35,458 bases of DNA, taken from contig NZ_VZZJ01000038.1 in assembly GCF_008806345.1 (NCBI RefSeq), forward strand, positions 1-35,458. The letters are read 5' to 3'. The DNA is from Methylobacterium planeticum. Its GTDB lineage: Bacteria > Pseudomonadota > Alphaproteobacteria > Rhizobiales > Beijerinckiaceae. This document shows, in pieces, positions 14,426-22,730 of this stretch. The notes beneath the pieces were generated by a model that ran no database searches, was not told the DNA's origin, and saw only the letters and a program-made list of their open reading frames with translations. The first letter of the stretch is position 1. The number at the start of each line of letters is the position of its first letter. A program made the translations under genes and the position numbers.

Positions 14426-15370
14426 ATGCGCAATCCTTACGACATTCTGGGTGTCCCGAAGGGCGCGAGCGAGGCCGACATCAAGAAGGCCTTCCGCAAG
14501 CTTGCCAAGACCTACCATCCCGACCGCAACAAGGACGACGCCAAGGCGAAGGACCGCTTCTCCGAGGCGAACTCCGCCTACGAGATCCTGGGCGACGCGA
14601 CGAAGCGCGCGCAGTTCGACCGCGGCGAGATCGACGCCGAGGGCAAGCCCCGCGCCACCGGATTCGAAGGCTTCTCGGGCTTCGGCGGCGGGGGCGGCGG
14701 ACGTGCCAATTCCTTCGACTTCGAGGGGATGGGCCGCCAGCGCGGCGGCGGCGGGATCGGCGAGGACATCTTCTCGCACCTGTTCGGCGAGGCGTTCCGC
14801 GCCGGCGGCGCGGGGCCCGGGGGGCCCGGCGGCATGGGCGGCGGCTTCCAGCGCGGCCCGACCCGGGGCGAGGACGTCGCGGCGGAGCTCAAGGTCACGC
14901 TGGAGCAGGTCTCGAGCGAGGAGAAGCTGCGCCTCGCCCTGCCCGGCGGGCGCGAGGTCGACGTGATGATCCCCAAGGGCGTCGTCGACGGCCAGACCAT
15001 CCGGCTGCGCGGCCTCGGCCAGCCCGGCGGCGCCCGCGGCGAGCCCGGCGACGCGCTCCTGACCATCCACGTCCTGCCCCATCCCCGCTTCACCGTGGAG
15101 GGCGCGGACCTGCGCGCCAGCGTCGAGGTGCCGCTCGAGGACGCCGTCCTCGGCGGCGCCATCCGGGTCCCGACCCTGACGGGGGCGGTCGAGATGCGGA
15201 TGCCCCCGATGACGAGTTCGGGCCGCACCTTCCGGTTGCGCGGCAAGGGGCTGCCCAAGAAGGACGGCAGCCGGGGCGACCTCCTCGCCACAACCGCCAT
15301 CACCCTGCCGCCCGGCGACGATCCGGTCCTGACCGAGTACGCGCGGGCACGGCGCGCCCGGGCCGAGTAG
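14426..15370 (+). CDS. DnaJ-family co-chaperone, CbpA-like (no zinc finger)
   Basis: A 314-residue Hsp40. The J domain occupies residues 1-68, with the Hsp70-stimulating His31-Pro32-Asp33 motif in YHPDRNK. A Gly/Phe-rich linker follows (about 79-145: FEGFSGFGGGGGG, GGPGGMGGGF), then the two beta-sandwich substrate-binding domains (about 150-305), with LPGGREVDVMIPKGVVDG and RLRGKGLP motifs. The four CxxCxGxG zinc repeats of DnaJ itself are absent, which places it with CbpA or type II Hsp40s. The ATG at 14426 is the family start, although the ribosome site is weak. Its stop codon falls in the first of two 21-bp direct repeats. Confidence 0.94.
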   Translation: MRNPYDILGVPKGASEADIKKAFRKLAKTYHPDRNKDDAKAKDRFSEANSAYEILGDATKRAQFDRGEIDAEGKPRATGFEGFSGFGGGGGGRANSFDFEGMGRQRGGGGIGEDIFSHLFGEAFRAGGAGPGGPGGMGGGFQRGPTRGEDVAAELKVTLEQVSSEEKLRLALPGGREVDVMIPKGVVDGQTIRLRGLGQPGGARGEPGDALLTIHVLPHPRFTVEGADLRASVEVPLEDAVLGGAIRVPTLTGAVEMRMPPMTSSGRTFRLRGKGLPKKDGSRGDLLATTAITLPPGDDPVLTEYARARRARAE

Positions 15371-15408
15371 GCCGTCGTCGGGACGGGGTAGGCCGTCGTC
15401 GGGACGGG
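15367..15408. repeat. Perfect 21-bp direct repeat over the dnaJ-like stop codon
   Basis: The 21-mer GTAGGCCGTCGTCGGGACGG plus G occurs at 15367-15387 and again at 15388-15408. The first copy holds the TAG stop of the DnaJ-family gene; because the unit is divisible by three, the second copy holds a second TAG in frame. Confidence 0.9.
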
Positions 15409-15636
15409 CCGGAATGGCGGGCGGACGCGATCCCGCGCCGGCTCGGCGCGCCGCGCGCAAGCGCCGTCGTCCCGCGAAACAGGGGCACGCGGGCGCACGC
15501 GGCGGCACGCGATCCGTGCCCGCACTTCCGTCCTCCGCGCACCTCCGCTAAGGATGCCCGCGGCGCGCAGGTCCCGACCGCATCCGCGGCCGGGTTCCCG
15601 TCCCGGCGCGCCTCGGCGTTTCGTTTCAGGTGACTC

Positions 15637-16497
15637 ATGGCGGATATCGACCCGGCTCACGATCGCGACGGCTCCGGCCCCACCGGGAGCGGGCTGCTGA
15701 CGGGCAAGCGCGGGTTGATCCTCGGCGTCGCCAACAACCGCTCGATCGCCTGGGGCATCGCCAAGAGCGCCCATGCGCACGGCGCCAAGCTCGCCTTCAC
15801 CTACCAGGGCGACGCCCTGAAGAAGCGGGTCGAGCCCCTGGCGCGCGACCTCGACGCCCACGTGATCGGGCATTGCGACGTCACCGACCCGGCCTCGATC
15901 GACGCCGTGTTCGCGCAGGCCGACCGGGTCTTCCCGGAGGGCATCGATTTCGTGGTCCATTGCATCGCCTTCTCGGACAAGGACGAGCTGACCGGCCGCT
16001 ACATCGAGACGAGCGAGGGCAACTTCACCAAGTCCCTCCTGATCTCCTGCTACTCCTTCACGGCCGTGGCGCAGCGTGCCGAGAGGCTGATGCGCAACGG
16101 CGGCTCGCTCCTGACGCTGACCTATTACGGCGCCGAGAAGTGGATGCCCCACTACAACGTCATGGGCGTGGCCAAGGCCGCCCTCGAGGCGTCGGTGCGC
16201 TACCTCGCGGCCGATCTCGGCCCGAAGAACATCCGGGTCAACGCGATCTCGGCCGGGCCGATCAAGACCCTGGCGGCCTCCGGCATCGGCGATTTCCGCT
16301 ACATCCTGAAGTGGAACGAGTACAATGCGCCGCTGCGCCGGACCGTGACGATCGACGAGGTCGGCGAGACCGCCGCCTACCTCGTCTCCGACATGTCCCG
16401 CGGCATGACCGGTGAGATCCTGCACGTCGATGCGGGCTACCACGTCGTCGGCATGAAGAACCCCGAGGCCCCGGACCTCTCCCTCGACAAGGATTGA
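15637..16497 (+). CDS. fabI: Enoyl-[acyl-carrier-protein] reductase (NADH)
   Basis: A 286-residue enzyme for the last reduction in each round of type II fatty-acid synthesis, and the usual triclosan target. It has the divergent SDR features of FabI: the cofactor loop GVANNRSIAWGIAK (30-43) instead of TGxxxGIG, HCDVTDP, VHCIAF, and the catalytic Tyr-x6-Lys in YNVMGVAK. The substrate loop AGPIKTLAASGI and the C-terminal YHVVGM are also typical. An N-terminal extension of about 20 residues precedes the first strand. The ATG at 15637 has a CAGGTG-like site upstream. It faces the PPK2 gene, with a strong hairpin between the two stops. Confidence 0.97.
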   Translation: MADIDPAHDRDGSGPTGSGLLTGKRGLILGVANNRSIAWGIAKSAHAHGAKLAFTYQGDALKKRVEPLARDLDAHVIGHCDVTDPASIDAVFAQADRVFPEGIDFVVHCIAFSDKDELTGRYIETSEGNFTKSLLISCYSFTAVAQRAERLMRNGGSLLTLTYYGAEKWMPHYNVMGVAKAALEASVRYLAADLGPKNIRVNAISAGPIKTLAASGIGDFRYILKWNEYNAPLRRTVTIDEVGETAAYLVSDMSRGMTGEILHVDAGYHVVGMKNPEAPDLSLDKD

Positions 16498-16538
16498 GGC
16501 CGGCGCGCCGGGCAGGCCGGATCGGGCCGCCCGCCGCC

Positions 16539-16560
16539 CCCGGGCGCTCGAACGCCCGGG
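16539..16560. terminator. Hairpin between convergent fabI and PPK2 genes
   Basis: CCCGGGCG, loop CTCGAA, CGCCCGGG: a perfect 8-bp GC stem with a 6-nt loop, 40 bp after the fabI stop and 7 bp from the PPK2 stop. It lacks a T-tract, so it is a likely but unproven bidirectional terminator. Confidence 0.6.
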
Positions 16561-16567
16561 CCCTCGG

Positions 16568-17671
16568 TCAATCCGGGACCGTCAGGCCGCCGATGCCCTC
16601 GCGGGCCTCCGGGAATCGCGGGTCCATCGCCTCGAGCGTGTCCGCGATGGTGCGGGCGACGACGAGGTTGCGGAACCACTTCCGGTTCGCCGGCACCACA
16701 TGCCAGGGGGCGTAGGGGGTCGAGCAGCGCGTGAGCGCGTCGTCGAAGGCGGCCTGGTAGGCATCCCAGGACCGGCGCTCGACGAGGTCGGCCGGATCGA
16801 ACTTCCAGTGCTTCTCCGGGTCCGCGATGCGGGCCTCGAGCCGCTCCTTCTGCTCGTCCTTCGAGATGTGCAGGAAGAACTTGAGCAGGGTGGTGCCGGA
16901 GGCGGTGAGCAGCCGCTCGAAATCGTTGATCAGACCGTAGCGGGCGCGCCAGACCTCCTGCGGCACGAGGTCCTTGACCCGCACCACGAGCACGTCCTCG
17001 TAGTGGCTCCGGTTGAACACCCCGATCATGCCGCGCCCCGGCGTGCACTTGTGGTAGCGCCAGAGAAAGTCGTGGTCGAGCTCGTCGGTGCTCGGCGCCT
17101 TGAACGACCAGACCCGGCAGCCCTGCGGGTTCACGCCCTCGAGCACCGAGCGGATCGTGCCGTCCTTGCCCCCGGTGTCGATCGCCTGGAACACCACCAG
17201 GAGGCTGCGCCGGCGCTCCGCGTAGAGCCGCTCCTGCAGGCTCTGGATGCGGGCGCGCTCGACCCCGAGCGCCGCCTTGGCCTCCTCCTTGTCGTAGCCC
17301 CCGTCGGCGTCGGGATCGATCCGCGCGAGGTCGCAGGCGCGGCCCGGCTCGACCGTCACGATGCCCATGGCGGCGGGCGGAAGCGCGGGCGTGTGGGCGC
17401 CGATCAGGGCGGGGCTGAGGCCGGCGATCTCGGCGGCGGCCGAGGCCCAGAGCGCGGAGGACGGCGCCCCCTCGCGCGCCGCCTGCCGGCGCGAGCCCCT
17501 GGTCTGCGCTCCGGGCTCCTTCGCCGACGCGCCCTTGCGTCCGTCCTTCCGGGTTTCCTCGGCGCGCGCCGGATCCGATCGGCTCCCGGGCTCGCGAGAG
17601 TCCTGCGACTTTGTTACGCCTGTCCCCTCGCCGCGCTGGCCCCGACCATGCTTGCCGTGCTTTTTCGACAT
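16568..17671 (-). CDS. ppk2: Polyphosphate kinase 2 family protein
   Basis: A 367-residue PPK2-type nucleotide kinase, which transfers phosphate between polyphosphate and nucleotides. The Walker A motif is VFQAIDTGGKDGTIRSV, the lid module has GVFNRSHYEDVLVVRV, and FFLHISKDEQKERL plus PWHVVPANRKWFRNL are further family signatures. The kinase domain is roughly residues 105-355. Before it lies a 70-residue Lys/Arg/Gly-rich, probably disordered tail (MSKKHGKHGRGQRG and on), an unusual extension. It could bind polyphosphate or nucleic acid, or the true start could be an internal Met near residue 102. Class (AMP-, ADP- or GDP-phosphorylating) cannot be settled by eye. It diverges from the histidine phosphatase. 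Confidence 0.9.
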   Translation of the reverse strand: MSKKHGKHGRGQRGEGTGVTKSQDSREPGSRSDPARAEETRKDGRKGASAKEPGAQTRGSRRQAAREGAPSSALWASAAAEIAGLSPALIGAHTPALPPAAMGIVTVEPGRACDLARIDPDADGGYDKEEAKAALGVERARIQSLQERLYAERRRSLLVVFQAIDTGGKDGTIRSVLEGVNPQGCRVWSFKAPSTDELDHDFLWRYHKCTPGRGMIGVFNRSHYEDVLVVRVKDLVPQEVWRARYGLINDFERLLTASGTTLLKFFLHISKDEQKERLEARIADPEKHWKFDPADLVERRSWDAYQAAFDDALTRCSTPYAPWHVVPANRKWFRNLVVARTIADTLEAMDPRFPEAREGIGGLTVPD

Positions 17672-17805
17672 GACGAAATTCTATTGCTCGCAATCGACGC
17701 GCCCCCGCTGGGGCGCCAGGAGGGTCGCGTGAGTGCGACAACATTCGGCAGGTTGAGCCGTTCCGGCAAGAGCGGCCGAGTTCGGGCGGCGGCGTGAGGC
17801 CCGGG

Positions 17806-18393
17806 ATGCCGACCATCTATTTCGTCCGCCACGGCCAGACCGACTGGAACGCGGAGGGCCGGCTGCAGGGGCAGCGCGACACCCACCTCAACGCCACCGG
17901 CCTGCGGCAGGCGGAGGAAGCCGCCGACCGGCTGCGCGCGCTGACGGGGGACACCCTCGCGGGGACCGACTTCGTGGCCAGCCCCCTGATCCGGACCCGG
18001 CGCACCATGGAGGCCCTGCGGGCCTGCCTGAACCTGCCGCCCGAGGATTACCGGACCGACCCGCGCCTCAAGGAAATCGGCTTCGGGGCCTGGGAGGGCT
18101 CGACCTGGGCCGAGATCCGGCGGCGCGATCCCGCGGGCGCGGCGGCGCGCGACCGCGACCGCTGGGGCTACCAGCCCCCCGGGGCCGGAGGGGAGAGCTA
18201 CGCGATGCTGACCGAGCGGGTCGCACCCGTCGTGGCGGCCCTGCGCGGCACCACCGTGGTGGTGGCCCATGGCGGCATCGCCCGCGCCATGCTGGTGGCG
18301 CTCGGCCATCTCGATCCCCGGGCCGCCCCGCGCATCGGCGTGCGGCAGGGCGCCGTCCTCGTGCTCGACGCGGCGGGCTGGCGCTGGGCCTGA
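17806..18393 (+). CDS. Histidine phosphatase family protein (phosphoglycerate mutase-like)
   Basis: A 195-residue enzyme of the branch-1 histidine phosphatase superfamily. The phospho-acceptor motif VRHGQTDWN (residues 7-15, Arg8-His9) and the second His in VVVAHGGIAR are intact, as are the SPLIRTRRTME and EIGFGAWEGSTW segments. The protein hydrolyses or moves phosphate through a phosphohistidine. I prefer the ATG at 17806 to the GTG at 17794, because GAGG lies 6 nt before it and the first beta strand begins at once. Whether it is a phosphatase or a mutase cannot be told; the size and missing insertions favour phosphatase. It lies just upstream of the NRPS on the same strand, with a 234-bp gap. 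Confidence 0.9.
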   Translation: MPTIYFVRHGQTDWNAEGRLQGQRDTHLNATGLRQAEEAADRLRALTGDTLAGTDFVASPLIRTRRTMEALRACLNLPPEDYRTDPRLKEIGFGAWEGSTWAEIRRRDPAGAAARDRDRWGYQPPGAGGESYAMLTERVAPVVAALRGTTVVVAHGGIARAMLVALGHLDPRAAPRIGVRQGAVLVLDAAGWRWA

Positions 18394-18433
18394 GGCGCCC
18401 GGCATTCAAACCCTATTCAAGGAAACACCCTAT

Positions 18434-18631
18434 ATGAATGCGATCCGCTCCCCCGATCGGGGGCGGATTCGCGTGATCGTCCTCCGGCATCCTGCGCGCA
18501 GTCCCTCCGGCCGGCGGGGCAGCGGGCGCGCCGGGCGGCGGCCCGCCTCGATAACGGCACGATCCGGGACCATGGACCGGCAGGTATTGCGGTCCCCGGA
18601 CGATCGGGGCCGGCAGCGGAGCAGCGGATGA
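18434..18631 (+). CDS. Possible 65-codon leader ORF overlapping the NRPS start
   Basis: An ATG at 18434, with AAGGA 10 nt upstream, opens a 65-codon frame whose TGA (18629-18631) overlaps the NRPS ATG (18628) as ATGA. The product is very Arg-rich (MNAIRSPDRGRIRVIV and on) and resembles the translations of non-coding GC-rich DNA, so it may be meaningless. It is listed because the start site and the coupling overlap are both well formed, which would let ribosomes feed into the NRPS gene. Confidence 0.25.
   Translation: MNAIRSPDRGRIRVIVLRHPARSPSGRRGSGRAGRRPASITARSGTMDRQVLRSPDDRGRQRSSG
18440..18472 (+). promoter_or_regulatory. Hairpin in the leader of the NRPS gene
   Basis: The core CCCCCGATCGGGGG (18450-18463) is extended outward by about eight more pairs across small bulges. 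It lies 45-80 bp after the phosphatase stop and 155 bp before the NRPS start. It could terminate the phosphatase transcript or act in the NRPS leader. A TATAT box at 18431 just ahead of it could be a -10 element, but I see no clear -35. Confidence 0.5.
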
Positions 18632-21600
18632 GCAGTCTCGCCGAGATGACCCGGCCCAAGGTGCAGCCTGCGGCGGACGCGCGCCCGGAGCCCGAGGGCC
18701 TGGTGGGCAAGGCCTTCCTGCGCGGGCCGGTCCAGCCGGAGCTGATCCGCGACGAGGTCCTGCCCGAGATCTTCCTGGCGACCGCGGCGGCGCGCCCCGA
18801 CCACCCGGCCCTGATCGACGGGTCGCGGGCGGATGAGGCCGGGCCCCACCCGCACCTGACCTACGCGGAGGTCGTCGCGCGCGCCGGGGCGATCGCCCGG
18901 GGGCTCGCCCATCGGGGCATCGGCCCCGGCGACGTCGTCGGCCTCTGGATGGCGCGGGGGCCGGATCTCCTCGTCGCGCAGATCGGCATCACCCTGTCGG
19001 GGGCGGCGTGGCTGCCCTTCGACGCCGAGGCGCCGGCCGACCGCGTCGCGGTCTGCCTCACGGATGCCGCGGCCAAGGCGCTCCTGGTCTCGCCAACCCT
19101 GCGGCCCGGGGCCCCTGACGCCGCCCCCGCCCTGACCCTCGACGCCCTCGCGGACGGCCCCCCCGCCGACGCGGCGCTGCCGGACCTGCGGGCGGCGGGC
19201 CTCACGCCCGAGCACCCGGCCTACCTGATCTACACCTCGGGCTCGACCGGCGTGCCGAAGGGCATCGTCATCAGCCACGCCAACATCTGCCACTTCCTGC
19301 GCTCGGGGAACGCCCTCTACGGGATGCGCGGGGACGACGTGGTGTTCCAGGGCGCCTCCGTGGCCTTCGATCTCTCGATGGAGGAGATCTGGGTCCCCTA
19401 CCTCGTCGGCGCGACCCTGTTCGTCGCCTCGCCCGCCATGATGGGCGACGTCGAGGCGCTGCCCGGCATCCTGACGCGGGCGGGCTGCACGGTAATCGAC
19501 ACCGTGCCGACGCTCCTCGCCATGATCAGCCAGGACCTGCCGAGCGTGCGCCTCGTGCTCCTCGGCGGCGAGGCCCTGCCGGAGCCCCTCGTCGCCCGCT
19601 GGGCGACGCCCTCGCGAAAGCTCTTCAACACCTACGGGCCGACCGAGGCCACCGTGGTGGCGACGGCGGCCGAGATGCGGCCGGGCGTGCCCGTCACCAT
19701 CGGCGGCCCGATCCCGAACTACACGGTCTACGTCGCCGACGAGGCCCTGAACTTGCTGGCGCCCGGCCAGCAGGGCGAGTTGCTGATCGGCGGCCCCGGC
19801 GTCGCCAGGGGCTATCTCCAGCGCCCCGAGCTGACGGCGGAGAAGTTCGTCGCCAACCCGTTCACCGATGACGGGGCCGACCCGATTCTCTACCGCTCGG
19901 GCGATGCCGTGACCCTCGATGCGGCCGGCAACATCCTGTTCCAGGGCCGCATCGACGATCAGGTCAAGATCCGGGGGTTCCGGGTCGAGCTCGGCGAGAT
20001 CGAGGCGCGCATCCAGGCGCAGCCCGGCATCAACCAGGCGGCGGTGGTCCTGCGCCAGGACGACGGCGTCGACCGGCTCGTCGCCTTCCTGGTGCCCGAG
20101 CGCGGGGCCGAGCTCGACCGGGCGGCCCTTCGCCAGACCCTCGCGGCCCAGATGCCGCCCTACATGGTGCCGGGCCATTTCGAATCCGTGCAGGTCCTTC
20201 CGCGGCTGACCTCCGGCAAGGTCGACCGCAAGGCCCTGAGGGTGGCGCCCCTCACGGTCGCGGCGGTCGAGGGTGAGCAGGAGCCCCCCGCCAACGACAC
20301 CGAGGCGGCCCTGCTCGCCGCTGCGAACCAGGTCTTCGGCGCCCAGCCGATCCCCCTGGAGGGTGATTTCTTCGCCGATCTCGGCGGCCACTCGCTGCTC
20401 GCGGCCCGCTTCGTCTCGGCGGTGCGCGAGAGCCCGGCGCTCGCCGCCATCACCCTGCAGGACGTCTATGCCCGGCGGACCCTGCGGGCGATGTCGGAGG
20501 CCCTGATCGAGCGCAACGGCGGCGCCGGCTCCGAGGCCGCGATCCGCGACCTCTCCTTCGCCGCGCCCCCGCTCCTGCGGCGCGCGCTCTGCGGCCTCGC
20601 CCAGGCGGTCGCCCTCCCGGTCGTGATCGCCCTCGCCACGTCGCAATGGCTCGGCATCTTCGTCACCTACCTGCTGCTCACCGGCGGCTCGCTCGGCTTC
20701 TTCGGGGAGCTCGGCGTGCTCCTCCTCGTCTACATCGCCATCAACGCCGTCACGGCCTGCATCGCGGTGGCCGCCAAGTGGCTGATCCTCGGCCGCACCC
20801 GGCCCGGGCGCTACCCGCTCTGGGGCGTCTACTATTACCGCTGGTGGCTGACGCAGCGCCTGACGCCCCTCGTCCACGTGAAGTGGCTGCAGGGCTCGCC
20901 CGCCATCGTGATCTACCTGCGCCTGCTCGGTGCCAAGGTCGGCCGCGACGCGCTGATCTCCGACATCGACATCGGCGCGCCCGATCTCCTGCGGATCGGC
21001 GACGGGGCCTCGCTCGGCGGTCGCCTGGTGATCGCCAACGCCGAGGTGGTCGGCAACGAGCTCGTCATCGGCACGGTCTCGATCGGCGGCGACGTCGCCA
21101 TCGGCACCTCCTGCGTGATCAGCCACGACACGGTGATCGGCGATCAGGCCGAGATCGCCGACCTCACCACGATCCCGTCAGGGACCCGGGTCGGGGCACG
21201 CGAGATCTGGGACGGCTCGCCCGGCCGCAAGGTCGGCATCGCCGATCCGAGCGTCCTGCCGGACCCCGCCCCGGCGGGCACCGGCCGCCGCGCCGCCTTC
21301 CTCGCCGCCTACACGCTGCTGCTCGCCGCGATCCCGGCGGTCGGCCTGCTGCCGATCTTCCCGGCCTTCTTCATCTTCGACCAGATCAGCGACTCCCTCG
21401 GCGACCTCACGGATATCGACTACCACTGGTATCTGCCGCTGCTGACCTGGCCCACCGCCATGCTGATGACCGCCGGCACGGTGCTGCTCATCGCCGGCAT
21501 CCGCTGGATCATCCTGCCGCGCCGGCGCTCGGGGACCTACTCGGTCCATTCCGGCTTCTACCTCCGCAAATGGACCGTGGCGCTCGCGGCCGAGGTCACC

Positions 21601-22713
21601 CTCGAGACCCTGTCGTCGCTCTTCGCCACCGTCTACATGCGGGCCTGGTACCGGCTGATGGGCGCCCGGATGGGGCAGGGGGCCGAGATCTCGACCAACC
21701 TCGGCAGCCGCCACGACCTCGCGGAGGTCGGGGCCCGCAACTTCATCGCCGACGAGGTCGTCTACGGCGAGGAGGAGATCCGCCGCGGCTGGATGCACCT
21801 GCACGAGGCCCGCACCGGCGCGCGGGTCTTCGTCGGCAACGACGCGGTGGTGCCGCCCGGCGCCGTGATCCCCGACGACGTCCTCATCGGCATCAAGTCG
21901 AAGCCCCCCGCCAACGCGATGATGGCGCCGGGCGAGACCTGGTTCGGCTCGCCGCCGATCAAGCTGCCGGTGCGCCAGAAGGTCGATCTCGGCTCGCTCG
22001 CCCAGACCTACGAGCCGGGCCTCGGCCCGAAGCTGCGGCGCGGCGTCTTCGAGGCCTTCGCGACCTCGTTCTCGCCGATGCTCTACATCACCCTGGCGAT
22101 CACGGCGATCGACTGGTACTTCTACCCCGCGATCCTGGCGGGCGACTGGGTCGGCCTCGCCGTCAGCTTCGTGGTGGTCAGCGTCGCCATCGCGATGATC
22201 CAGTCCTCCGCGGTGATCGGCCTGAAATGGCTGCTGATGGGCCGCTACCAGCCCGGCATGCGGCCGATGTGGTCATGGTGGGCCATGCGCACCGAGGCCA
22301 TCGCGGTGGCGTATTGGGGGCTCGCCGGCAAGGTCCTGCTCGAGCACCTGCAGGGCACGCCGTTCCTGCCCTGGGCGCTTCGGCTGTTCGGCGTGAAGGT
22401 GGGGCAGGGCGTGTGCATGCTCACCACCGACATCACCGAGTTCGACTGCGTCACCATCGGCGACTACGCCACCATCAACCGGACCTCGGCCCTCCAGACC
22501 CATCTCTACGAAGACCGGATCATGAAGGTCGGCCGGGTCGCGGTCGGGCGGGGCGTCTCGGTCGGCGCCTTCTCGACGGTCCTCTACGACACCCGCGTCG
22601 GCGACTACGCCCGGCTGCGTCCCCTCACCATCGTGATGAAGGGCGAGTCGATCCCGGCCCATTCGGAATGGGAGGGGGCGCCCGCCGTGCCGGTGGTGCA
22701 CGCCGGGGCCTGA
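18628..22713 (+). CDS. Pls/PosA-type membrane NRPS (candidate homopoly-amino-acid synthetase)
   Basis: A 1361-residue protein with one NRPS module and a multi-domain membrane tail. Adenylation domain, about 20-540: A3 motif YTSGSTGVPKG from Tyr202, FDLS at 247-250, YGPTEAT near 336, A10 Lys531. Carrier domain, about 550-625: DLGGHS with phosphopantetheine Ser589. Then three repeats of hydrophobic hairpin plus soluble domain: membrane near 648-724, 888-966 and 1140-1205; soluble parts near 762-875, 1003-1115 and 1245-1361, with hexapeptide-like turns (VGRDALISDIDIG, VGQGVCMLTTDI). No normal condensation or thioesterase domain is present. This is the plan of epsilon-poly-lysine synthetase (Pls, about 1300 residues). 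By eye the ten pocket residues are D-L-E-D-L-G-T-V-V-K; the acidic Glu252 and Asp291 suit a cationic substrate. The ATG has GGAG 6 nt upstream. Confidence 0.93.
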   Translation: MSSLAEMTRPKVQPAADARPEPEGLVGKAFLRGPVQPELIRDEVLPEIFLATAAARPDHPALIDGSRADEAGPHPHLTYAEVVARAGAIARGLAHRGIGPGDVVGLWMARGPDLLVAQIGITLSGAAWLPFDAEAPADRVAVCLTDAAAKALLVSPTLRPGAPDAAPALTLDALADGPPADAALPDLRAAGLTPEHPAYLIYTSGSTGVPKGIVISHANICHFLRSGNALYGMRGDDVVFQGASVAFDLSMEEIWVPYLVGATLFVASPAMMGDVEALPGILTRAGCTVIDTVPTLLAMISQDLPSVRLVLLGGEALPEPLVARWATPSRKLFNTYGPTEATVVATAAEMRPGVPVTIGGPIPNYTVYVADEALNLLAPGQQGELLIGGPGVARGYLQRPELTAEKFVANPFTDDGADPILYRSGDAVTLDAAGNILFQGRIDDQVKIRGFRVELGEIEARIQAQPGINQAAVVLRQDDGVDRLVAFLVPERGAELDRAALRQTLAAQMPPYMVPGHFESVQVLPRLTSGKVDRKALRVAPLTVAAVEGEQEPPANDTEAALLAAANQVFGAQPIPLEGDFFADLGGHSLLAARFVSAVRESPALAAITLQDVYARRTLRAMSEALIERNGGAGSEAAIRDLSFAAPPLLRRALCGLAQAVALPVVIALATSQWLGIFVTYLLLTGGSLGFFGELGVLLLVYIAINAVTACIAVAAKWLILGRTRPGRYPLWGVYYYRWWLTQRLTPLVHVKWLQGSPAIVIYLRLLGAKVGRDALISDIDIGAPDLLRIGDGASLGGRLVIANAEVVGNELVIGTVSIGGDVAIGTSCVISHDTVIGDQAEIADLTTIPSGTRVGAREIWDGSPGRKVGIADPSVLPDPAPAGTGRRAAFLAAYTLLLAAIPAVGLLPIFPAFFIFDQISDSLGDLTDIDYHWYLPLLTWPTAMLMTAGTVLLIAGIRWIILPRRRSGTYSVHSGFYLRKWTVALAAEVTLETLSSLFATVYMRAWYRLMGARMGQGAEISTNLGSRHDLAEVGARNFIADEVVYGEEEIRRGWMHLHEARTGARVFVGNDAVVPPGAVIPDDVLIGIKSKPPANAMMAPGETWFGSPPIKLPVRQKVDLGSLAQTYEPGLGPKLRRGVFEAFATSFSPMLYITLAITAIDWYFYPAILAGDWVGLAVSFVVVSVAIAMIQSSAVIGLKWLLMGRYQPGMRPMWSWWAMRTEAIAVAYWGLAGKVLLEHLQGTPFLPWALRLFGVKVGQGVCMLTTDITEFDCVTIGDYATINRTSALQTHLYEDRIMKVGRVAVGRGVSVGAFSTVLYDTRVGDYARLRPLTIVMKGESIPAHSEWEGAPAVPVVHAGA

Positions 22714-22730
22714 AGGCTTTGAAACGCGAG

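Noticed and set aside
18430..21126. Minus-strand frame of about 900 codons opposite the NRPS
   Set aside because: Shadow of the A domain region; Asp/Arg/Val-rich and without motifs.
18628..22713. Multi-module NRPS assembly line
   Set aside because: Only one A domain and one carrier serine motif exist, and no condensation HHxxxDG motif or thioesterase could be found.
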